From Desmodesmus armatus (Eukaryota; Chlorophyta; Chlorophyceae; Sphaeropleales; Scenedesmaceae): a stretch of 64,000 bases of DNA. Both the position numbers and the translations under genes were made by a program. The notes under the pieces are model-generated. The model was not told the DNA's origin and made no database searches. It saw nothing but the letters and a program-made list of their open reading frames with translations. The first letter of the stretch is position 1. Each line of letters opens with the position of its first letter. Location: contig VIIQ02000211.1 in assembly GCA_007449985.2 (NCBI GenBank), positions 34,321-98,320 of the forward strand, read 5' to 3'. Shown here in pieces: positions 57,301-64,000 of the stretch.

Positions 57301-60300
57301 CACAGGCTGCGCTCCCATGATGCTATCAAAGTGGCCAGTCCATTCATGCACGTCTGCAACAGGACAAGTCCCCCCCCGGCCCCCCTTCAGGACTTTCCAG
57401 AAATCCCTCTGGTGGTCACTGAAATATGTCTCTATCAGATCCTGCAGATACTTGTGCTCATACGTGCGTTTGGCATGCCTATTGACCTGCTTGTATGTGC
57501 GCCGGCATGCAATCATGGTGGTGTGCAGCCCCGCCACAACCAACGGATCCAACTGCTGCTGGGATGCACGCCACCAGGCCTGCCATGCTGCACGGAAGTT
57601 GTCGCGTGCTTGTGCACAATCCCGTGTGAACCAAGGCGCATGCGAGCCAGGAGCTGGCGAGCGTCCATGTGATTGAAGGGTCTCCGTGGCTGCAGCCCGA
57701 GTGATTGCCACCAGCCGTGTCACAGCATCCCCCCACGAGGTTGTGCCAGCATCTACTGCTGCTCGCAAGCTTGCCAAGTCAGCCTCTCGGCTGTGCAGGG
57801 CTTCTATATATTCCCGACACTGTTGTCCCCTAGGCCGTAGTGTTCTTGGGCAGCGGGCCCCAGTAGGGGCAGCTGCTTGCAAGGCCTGCTGCATATTGAT
57901 GCATACTGACAATGCAGCATGATCCTTTGAAGCCAACTCCCCGGGCCTGTCCAAGACCTGGAAGGACCGCACTGAATCATACAACCCAGACGAGACAATG
58001 CCATAGTCCACAACACTACTACCATTGTTCACAAAACAAGTACTGCGTCCCATCTCATCCCCTGGTGCCCGGCCATTCAGCAAGACACACCCACAGGTAT
58101 TAAGACCGAGCATGAGGCCCTCGGCATGATTGTCAACCTTTCTGTCCTGAGACTGCCGGGCTGCAGGCACAGTGCTGGTGACTGGCCCAGCTAGACCAGC
58201 AACTGGCCCGGCATCCATGGGAACCCCTTGTACATCGTCAGTGAGTTCCCCGACCCGAACGTTCAGGTCTCCCATGCACAAAACATGCCGCCCGGCGTCA
58301 ATTGCCTCGTGCATGCAGTCATACAAGGCCTGCAAGTACTGTGCATCCACAAGCCCAGACTCATAAACATTTGAGTTTGGGGGACTGAAGTAGCACACGG
58401 CAATGGTGATAGCATGCAGATCGGAAGTGATGCCCACGATACCTGTGGAGGCATCCATGCGCACCCGAACAGGAGTCGAGGCGCCAAGGATCGGGGAATC
58501 TTCCCTTAACAACACCGTGATGCCTCCACTAGGCCTACCTGCAGTCCTTACAACCGGGGCAGGCCTGGTGCAATGGTGCGCTTGGTACCCATGAAAACAC
58601 ACATTGCCCCATCCCCCCGCCTCCCACATAGTTTCTAGAAAGCAATACATATCATACGGGTTGTCACGGTGCTGATCCAGGGTGAAGGGGATGCGCTCAT
58701 CCGCCCTGCCACCCACATTTATGCAGAATGCCCTGAACTCCATCAATTAGAGGGGGAAGAAGGGAGGTGAACCAGTCGCCAGTGCGGGCGCCCATCCGCC
58801 GCGCGCACTTGCTGCTCTACCTGTAGTGGGTCGTCGATCGACCAGCGCCAGTGGATGTGGCGCTCCTGCAGGCCGCTGAGGAAGGGGCGCATGTTCCTCC
58901 TTGCTGATAGCTGCGAGGGAGTGAGCCAGTGCTCCACGTACACCCCTGTGCCGGCCTCGTGTAGCCGGTGCTTAGTAGGCCGAGACACCAGCCGCTTGGC
59001 AACCTCTGGTGAGGCCACCTTCAGGCGGTACAGGTAGAGCGGCTGGGGCTGCCCCTGCGGCTGTGTGGGTCGTGGCTGTGGCGGCGGGGGGGACGGGCGC
59101 GCCGGAGGGTGCTGCTGCCCTGCCCCTGCTAGACCGGGGGGGGCGGCAGGCTGGCCTGGGCCCTGCTGCTGCTGCTGCTGCCGAGGCTGCGGTGGTGGCC
59201 GCAACAGCCCAGGGGGGGCGACAGGCTGGCCTTGGCCCTGCTGCTGTTGCGACGGTTCTTGCGGCCGCTGTTGCTGCTCCTGCTGTTGCTGCCGCAGCTG
59301 TCCAGGTCCCCATGGCCGCTGCTGCTGCTGCTGCTGCTGTGGCAGGGCGGGGGCTCCCTGCTGAGACCGCACCAGCCGCAGGGCCGCCTCCGCCTCGCTG
59401 TCGGTGCTATTACTCAGCAGGGTGATGCCGTGTAGGTCTGCTGAGTCTACCCCTGAAGCTGTACAGAGCATGGCCTTGAGCTGCGCGCGAGGCAGTTGCA
59501 CCCGTGTTCGCACTGCTATATGGCAGCCCTGTAGCTGTTGTGACAGCCGGCTAACCTGCTGCTGCATGTGACCGAGCTGCTGTTGTGCTGCTGCTGCCTG
59601 CGTGCCCACCGTAGCCAACTCCTCACGCACCTGACCAAGCTCCATGTGCGCGCTGGCACCCCTGTCGAGGGCAGTCCGCACCGCTACTGCTTCGTCAGGG
59701 GTTGTGAGGGGCAGGGTGGACAGAGCCGACAGCTGCGACTCGCAGGCCTGCACCTGCTGTTGCAGCTGTCGGACCTGAGCTGCTGCTGCCTCGGCTGTCT
59801 CCTTTGCTGCTGCTGCTACAGAGGTGCCAGCTGTGGCATCCATGGGGGCATCCTGCGACCGGCGCTGCTGTGGGGCAGGGTGCGCCGCTTGCTGCTGCCG
59901 GGCTGGGGTGGTGGCTGATAGGCTGTCAGCTTGCTCATCTGGCTGCTGCCCTCGCTGCAGGGCTCCTGGTCGGGTCTGCGGGGGCCGCTGCAAGAGCTGC
60001 TGGGTCTGTTCTTCAGCAGCAGCCACGCGCTGCCTGAGCTGACTCAACTGCTTGCTTTGGTTGCTGCTGGCTGATTTTGTCACGACGCCTGCTTGGCTCA
60101 GTGGCCCGTGCAAGCGTGTCAGACACGTCCTTGCCAACTATTCGAATCAGTACTTGTAGTTTTTCCGACTGAGCAGCTCTAGGAAGCCCAGTCAGCGTTT
60201 CTTGGCCACTAGCGTCAGGTCATCAAAATCGTCAACCCATTGACGGCCTCATGCATGCATCCATTATAAGGAGGCGTCTGTACTTGTCACAGACAGCAGC

Positions 60301-61043
60301 GCACAGAGGGCACTATGCTTGCAGCTTCCACCTCAAAATAAAAAAAACCAATGGTGACCAGGCAGCTGTCATCCAGGTGCCGGTTATGGGCAGCAACTTT
60401 TCACCTTCCTTGCTGCACTGCCTGCTGCATTGGTGTTGATTTTGCTCAGACTTTTGCTGTATGTTTGCTGCCCTTGCTGTACTTTGTCATCCCCTCAATT
60501 TCCTCAACCTTGACCCAGGCCCCCCAAACGGCGGTGCTCAGGCAAGTGCAGTCCAGGCTGGTCCTGTCGGTAACACCGTCAGCGGCACCCTTATCTTCCC
60601 TTTTGGTGCATGCGGGACCTCTGTCAACCTATTCGACCTGTCAGTCACTGGCATTTTCACCGACGCCGCCTACCGGCCGATCGTACCCACAAGCCCCTCA
60701 GGGCCTTATGGCAATGAAGGCCCGGGGGGTCCGAATGACATCACCATCGGGGATGGGGTGGAATTCGGCACCAAGTTTCTTGGTGGCGTAGTGGGTACTA
60801 CACCTCGAGAGATGCAAGTGCTGGTGGACCTGACAAACACCGGCGCCATCACCATCACCAGGGAGCTACTCTCAGCATCCCTGCCCAACTCCGGCTTTAG
60901 TGGTTTACTAACCCTCACAAGCCCCCTGTTTGTTGACGCTACAAGTGTGACCCCCGCCAAACGTGGGGGTCAACCCCACCGGGGCCTTGAGGGTGTGTTG
61001 GCGGACAGTTTCAAGTTGAAGGTGGAGGGCGCCAACCAGGAGG

Positions 61044-61085
<42 letters not shown>

Positions 61086-62484
61086 CGGCAGCCCCCTTGG
61101 CCACCCCCACCTCACACCCAGCTGCCACCCCAGCTGTACAGCCATCACAAGGATGGGGTGATCTGAGCGCTGCCATCACCAACCCTACCTTGGGCGAAAT
61201 CACCGTGGCCTTTGCAGCCGCCACGTGGGGTTTTGGATCCGATACCCAGACATTCGATGTGGTAGGTGGTGCCACGCAATGCTCTTGACAGCACAGCATC
61301 AGGTTGTGCAGTTCTTGCACCTCCATGCTGCTCTAAGTTGCGCATGCAGCTTGCTACTCAGCTGCCACTGCCAGCCTGCTGAGCAGTGAATGGCTGATAT
61401 CAGTGGATGATATCAGTGAATGGCTGGCATGACTTGAGCTTCATAAATACAAGGGTAACTTTGCTTTGATTTGATTTGAGCAATTTGCCACATCCCGAAA
61501 GCTCAGCACCACCACAACCTTGAGATACAATGGGGTGTATCCCTATCAGTATTGCTATCCTTCCCTTTCCTGGTGGTGTCACCACCTGAACAGTACTCAG
61601 CTACAATTTAGCTGAACACACTCCGAGTTTGAAACTGTGTTGGAGCGACAGCTGATGACTTGCTGCTGCTGATGCTGCTGTTGCTGCAGGACCTTGCTGA
61701 TCGCCCGTGTGATGCTGGTGGGGACTGCTGTGCTAGTGATGGAAGCCTTCTATCAGGCACAACCTGCAGGTGTGCACAGCATGCCGGAACCAAGGCAGGG
61801 GGCAACCATGTAGAGTCTTTGGCTCAGCTTGAGTGATGCTGCAGTGCCTGACTTGAGTGATGCTGCAGTGCCTGACTTGCAGACTGCCAATAGCGCCGCT
61901 GCCCTGTGAGACACAGCGCCACTTGCTGGCTGTCACATGCGCACTGAAACACCACACGTTGCTGCCGCTGCTGTTGCTGCTGTTGCCGCTGCTGCTGCTG
62001 CTGTTGCAGGGTTGGTGATCCGGACACCTGCGAGGAAGACAGTGTGTGTGACGGTGTGAATGCTGAGTGCCCTGCACCACAGCCAAAGCCAGACGGCGTG
62101 TGCAGGTACGGACATATGCATGGGGGGAAAGCCCCATGCCGGCAACATTGCAGCTATATATCACCACAGCAGGTGTGCCATATTTTGCACTGCACTACAA
62201 GGTGTGGGTTGGGACGAACATGCATTACTGCTCCACACGTGCTGCTGCCTGCTGCTGCTGCTGCAGGGTTGGTGAACCCGGCACCTGCGAGGAAGACAGT
62301 GTGTGTGACGGTGTGAATCTCGAATGCCCTGCACCACAGCCAAAGCCAGACGGCGTGTGCAGGTACGCACATATGCATGGGAAAAAGCTTCATGCCGGTA
62401 ACATTGCACCACGGCAGGTGTGCCATGTTGTGCCCTGCACTACACGGTGAGGGTTGGGACGAACATGCAGTACTGCTCCACACC

Positions 62485-62530
<46 letters not shown>

Positions 62531-63211
62531 ATCACCACTGCTACTACCACTGCTACTGCTGCAGGTCTGCTCCCCTTGGCGCCTGCCAACTGGAGGCCAA
62601 ATGCGATGGTGTCAACACGGCCTGTCCTGCATCCCCTGCAAAGGAAGACGGCACACACTGCCCCTGGTGAGCATGTCGATCGGCAGCTGCCAACTGAAAG
62701 CTGATGATACGCATGGGGCGCAGCGTGTGCTTCCTCTGAGTGTTGTTGGAGAGTTGCGCCATGGCATGAGGGTTTCTCCTGGCTCTGAAGCCATTTGTGT
62801 GTCGCCTAAGCCTGTCACCATCACAAGCATCACTGATGCTCCCCAGGGGACTGCTCACCACTTCTGCTGCTCCTGCGATTCCCGCGCAGGTATCCCAACC
62901 GCTCCTACCTGATGGGTGAGTCGGTTGGCACCCACAACGACAAGGTGGTGTCTGTGTCTGCACACGATGCCGCAGCATGGCTGACTGGGCAGCCAGCTTA
63001 CGGCACCCAGTGGCCCGAGTGTAAGGGAGTGTGCATCCTGGGAGTCTGCGCCCTTCGCAGGAACCACCCGGCTTGCTGCTTCGTCCGCCCTCGTGACGGC
63101 TACGGCTACAGGGACGACCGTGGAAGGCCTTATGAGGACAAGGCTGAACAGGAGGTGTCTGTGAACAGCTTTGGCTACTGGCGCAGCAGGAGTTGGTACT
63201 GTTGGAAGTAG
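54377..63211 (+). CDS. Secreted cysteine-rich protein with disintegrin-like modules
   Basis: Exons: 54377-54485, 60519-61261, 61690-61769, 62010-62105, 62267-62362, 62565-62666, 62890-63211. Phases are continuous through 1548 nt, giving 515 residues. Signal peptide MMLRLLALLLLAAAAAQA. Exon 2 encodes a beta-rich domain I do not recognise (VSGTLIFPFGACGTSVNLFD) followed by an Ala run. Exon 3 gives PCDAGGDCCASDGSLLSGTT then CR. Exons 4-6 each give one module of the type C..DSVCDGVN.ECPAP..KPDGVCR. These match the cysteine spacing of the ADAM-type disintegrin domain (CCD...CxGxSxxCPxDxxxxdGxxC). A Cys-rich C-terminal domain follows, ending SRSWYCWK. There is no protease domain, so it is probably a cell-wall or matrix protein rather than an ADAM. 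Intron 1 (6 kb) contains an antisense LINE. Joining exon 1 to exon 2 across it rests on phase and splice sites only. Confidence 0.65.
54495..54505 (-). repeat. Poly-A tail of the LINE
   Basis: Eleven T on the + strand, followed by seven G. The junction lies 9 nt from the host gene's exon 1 donor (54486-54487). Confidence 0.65.
54778..58743 (-). CDS. LINE ORF2: APE endonuclease, reverse transcriptase, zinc knuckle
   Basis: Intact 1321-residue polyprotein. Residue numbers are approximate. Endonuclease 1-280: CINVGGR, CFLETMWE, catalytic GDLNVR near 160, SVVDYG near 245, KDHAAL near 275. Linker 280-590 with the TGKAPDLQGL motif before the RT. Reverse transcriptase about 595-860: YRPIGVGSVFGRVLDRIL, VFVDFRKAFD near 695, GTRQGSELSPLLFG near 755, catalytic MYADDVNLLA near 795. 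Near the C-terminus is a Cys/His segment, CPLC....LLHFVLECP, typical of L1-like elements. The last 30 residues are hydrophobic, which is unusual. It nicks target DNA and copies its RNA by target-primed reverse transcription. The start ATG overlaps the ORF1 stop as TGATG. Confidence 0.95.
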   Translation of the reverse strand: MEFRAFCINVGGRADERIPFTLDQHRDNPYDMYCFLETMWEAGGWGNVCFHGYQAHHCTRPAPVVRTAGRPSGGITVLLREDSPILGASTPVRVRMDASTGIVGITSDLHAITIAVCYFSPPNSNVYESGLVDAQYLQALYDCMHEAIDAGRHVLCMGDLNVRVGELTDDVQGVPMDAGPVAGLAGPVTSTVPAARQSQDRKVDNHAEGLMLGLNTCGCVLLNGRAPGDEMGRSTCFVNNGSSVVDYGIVSSGLYDSVRSFQVLDRPGELASKDHAALSVCINMQQALQAAAPTGARCPRTLRPRGQQCREYIEALHSREADLASLRAAVDAGTTSWGDAVTRLVAITRAAATETLQSHGRSPAPGSHAPWFTRDCAQARDNFRAAWQAWWRASQQQLDPLVVAGLHTTMIACRRTYKQVNRHAKRTYEHKYLQDLIETYFSDHQRDFWKVLKGGRGGTCPVADVHEWTGHFDSIMGAQPVEQQLTAEELDTRATLYDACRRDAALFEDLNHPVTVSEVGQILGTLPTGKAPDLQGLTCELLKAPAADSGAADTAAVEGGELSYGCPPFVECVTSVMHKALTSASGGGCDELMCSKVTPVPKPQASQAPSDKDCYRPIGVGSVFGRVLDRILHRRFDRIVEREGIRAPTQCGFRGKYGCLDALFTMQHLISQVQWTGQGSSPQRSRLWAVFVDFRKAFDLVRRDLLIARCRELGVHGPFLEAVTALYDRVLVRVCVNGRLGPAFQTHRGTRQGSELSPLLFGLFMDLLHELILRRVPGAGPVIGNLRVPDVMYADDVNLLAWACHHIQQLLDCLSLFCRLFDMEVNLAKTHVVVFRRPGVTCPTDVLTYRGHALRYEDSCTYLGLQLHATKGFDTASGQLASKGRKALFGLLHLLRLHHISQGDLRMRMFDILVDPVLSYGAHIWGPSMCHKWLTDAYAGRACEADDVHFLFLRELYGAHRTASRDVLLRDTHRASLPCRWLSLAASWWAKLAAMEPDRLAHQVWLADIDMMLKGCVNCWTFCLLEGLEDIGFVEGDLWRSGTPGVTVDSIKAINITKEAVMQAALRYQAAHWQAVVLASADPRAGVSLSTHLRTHAAWVHALEANVVHGRDNAPSFHQLCLPRGILRCLGRYRLGGHHLSGRLHGGGQQHGRTCPLCSGRGLRAEWHDTLVARCGGDRPEDLLHFVLECPAYDHIRDKYASVFAYGGGDSVQRCMQLVFGTTHQTQLARCIAAMDVYRRHLLGKGNLFGVRPIQQPDGYVAVMPYPACLHRATSLPLSTQLLRLGVRHSDTLALAAGALVVAVMWVLLCLLAQQMIGLMC
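58743..60137 (-). CDS. LINE ORF1: Gln-rich coiled-coil nucleic-acid-binding protein
   Basis: Open frame of about 464 codons ending in TGA at 58743-58745. The N-terminal half is predicted coiled coil (QLSQLRQRVAAAEEQTQQLL; VRQLQQQVQACESQLSAL). The middle is poly-Gln/Pro. The C-terminal 110 residues form a compact domain (VEHWLTPSQLSARRNMRPFL, RHIHWRW) like the C-terminal part of plant and algal L1 ORF1 proteins, which bind element RNA. A TAG lies just before 60137 and the first codons contain no ATG; the first in-frame ATG is at 59843. The true start is therefore either 59843, non-AUG, or lost by 5' truncation. Confidence 0.75.
   Translation of the reverse strand: MARTCLTRLHGPLSQAGVVTKSASSNQSKQLSQLRQRVAAAEEQTQQLLQRPPQTRPGALQRGQQPDEQADSLSATTPARQQQAAHPAPQQRRSQDAPMDATAGTSVAAAAKETAEAAAAQVRQLQQQVQACESQLSALSTLPLTTPDEAVAVRTALDRGASAHMELGQVREELATVGTQAAAAQQQLGHMQQQVSRLSQQLQGCHIAVRTRVQLPRAQLKAMLCTASGVDSADLHGITLLSNSTDSEAEAALRLVRSQQGAPALPQQQQQQQRPWGPGQLRQQQQEQQQRPQEPSQQQQGQGQPVAPPGLLRPPPQPRQQQQQQGPGQPAAPPGLAGAGQQHPPARPSPPPPQPRPTQPQGQPQPLYLYRLKVASPEVAKRLVSRPTKHRLHEAGTGVYVEHWLTPSQLSARRNMRPFLSGLQERHIHWRWSIDDPLQVEQQVRAADGRPHWRLVHLPSSPSN
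61395..61480 (+). repeat. Dispersed intronic repeat, copy on + strand
   Basis: Partner of 17058-17135 in inverted orientation. It contains a doubled GATATCAGTG and lies in the intron after exon 2 of the disintegrin-like gene. Confidence 0.7.
61827..61880. repeat. Direct repeat of about 23 bp
   Basis: CTTGAGTGATGCTGCAGTGC occurs twice in succession in the intron between exons 3 and 4 of the disintegrin-like gene. Confidence 0.8.
62010..62500 (+). repeat. Tandem duplication of one exon plus its intron (about 257 bp)
   Basis: Exon 4 (62010-62105) and exon 5 (62267-62362) encode nearly identical cysteine modules. The introns after each are also similar, sharing GTACG.ACATATGCATGGG, CATGCCGG.AACATTGCA and GGGTTGGGACGAACATGCA. 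The second intron has an expanded CTG run near 62490-62529. Confidence 0.9.
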
Positions 63212-63626
63212 GACTCGCCCAGCTCCACACCGCGGCACAACAGCAGCAGCTGTGCAGTGGTCAGTCAGAGCCAGAACATAGCCCCAGCAGCCCCGCTACA
63301 GCTCTTGATGCTATCACGTATACTATCAAGTATACTTGTCTTCAGTCCTGTGGCCGACGCATCAGCCAAGGCTGCAAGTGTGCTGTTTGTGTTGTGTTGT
63401 GTTGTTTGGGGGCTGCGCAGTATGCTACTGCAAGTAGCTTACTGGAGTCCAGCTGGAGCTTGTTGAACTATCCGATCTGAACTAGGACCTGTTCAGATCC
63501 TTATCTTGGTGCACTTTGACTAGGCTCTGGCATCAGGATGGGCAGAGTGGCCGCTGATGCCGCCCACAGAGTCTGCTGCCACACAGCGTGACGTGAACAA
63601 TGCATGAATCCAGTGCTTGCAGTGCT

Positions 63627-63631
63627 TGTAA
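63627..63631 (+). terminator. TGTAA polyadenylation signal of the disintegrin-like gene
   Basis: TGTAA 416 nt after the stop at 63209-63211. Confidence 0.45.
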
Positions 63632-63857
63632 CACATGCACATGTAGTGCTTGTAGCACAACAAGCTCAGTGACTTGTTTGTTGGGGCCTGCCAACAACAC
63701 AGTGGCTCCCTGCTGCTAACTGTGACACACTTCAGTCTGCGATGTATGTAGCTCTTGACCTTGTGTTGGGTTTGCATTTTGACCTTGTGTTGACCTTGTG
63801 TTGGGTTTGCGTTGTACGACGTGGATTCAGTATGCGATGTGGGCCAATATCTCGTGT

Positions 63858-64000
<143 letters not shown>

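Larger units (their letters stand above)
54495..60137 (-). mobile_element. Non-LTR retrotransposon (LINE) with ORF1 and complete ORF2
   Basis: Antisense to the host gene, inside its first intron. Its 3' end is marked by an 11-nt poly-A (T run 54495-54505 on the + strand) and a 270-bp 3' UTR. ORF2 and ORF1 follow. The 5' end was not determined and lies at or beyond 60137; ORF1 lacks an ATG at its 5' end, so the element may be 5'-truncated. I searched by eye for a target-site duplication between the sequence left of 54495 and 60140-60520 and found none. The APE-type endonuclease and single RT place it in the L1-like group of LINEs. Both reading frames are intact, suggesting recent activity. Confidence 0.9.

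Noticed and set aside
54476..60520. Target-site duplication for the LINE
   Set aside because: I compared the sequence left of the poly-T with 60140-60520 and saw no convincing direct repeat, so none is claimed.

Overview
The window looks like nuclear DNA of a green alga, most likely a chlorophycean of the Chlamydomonas/Volvox type. Genes are split by many short GT-AG introns. Acceptors are typically TGCAG and donors GTGAGT or GTAAGT. TGTAA, the usual green-algal polyadenylation signal, lies 50-460 nt after most stop codons. Proteins carry long poly-Gln, poly-Ala and poly-Ser tracts. Degenerate TTTAGGG-like tracts and long GT microsatellites are present. No bacterial operon, tRNA, rRNA or CRISPR feature was seen.

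Layout, left to right. 1-5559 has no supported gene; it is strongly A+C-rich on the + strand and holds degenerate tandem repeats. 5560-8616 (-) is a PP2C-type protein phosphatase. 10020-15080 is a degenerate segmental duplication holding two secreted or membrane-protein genes on the - strand, an armadillo-repeat protein and a two-helix membrane protein; they share promoter-side sequence and leader but have different bodies. 15779-16018 (-) is a small secreted-protein ORF. 16864-19963 (+) is a serine carboxypeptidase (S10) whose catalytic serine sits on a 32-nt exon. 20519-20760 (-) is the last exon of an unrecognised gene. 22173-23092 (+) is an unrecognised multi-exon gene. 23327-27279 (+) is a START lipid-binding-domain protein with an N-terminal membrane region. 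30571-40777 (+) is the complete 15-exon alpha subunit of ER glucosidase II (GH31). 41629-48847 (+) is Mediator subunit MED14. 50625-51903 (-) is an organelle-type RsfS/Iojap ribosome-silencing factor. 54377-63211 (+) is a secreted cysteine-rich, disintegrin-like protein whose first intron is filled by an antisense non-LTR retrotransposon with ORF1 and a full ORF2. The window ends in a GT microsatellite.

Exons were joined by reading splice sites by eye and requiring phase continuity. The GH31, START, RsfS, disintegrin-like and most S10, PP2C and MED14 junctions are phase-consistent. The genes are functionally unrelated housekeeping or secretory genes with no visible shared pathway. The striking theme is local duplication. 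In the GH31 gene, exon edges with their splice sites have been copied into neighbouring introns at least five times. There are also tandem repeats inside introns, a tandem exon duplication in the disintegrin-like gene, and two long intronic hairpins that resemble small-RNA precursors.
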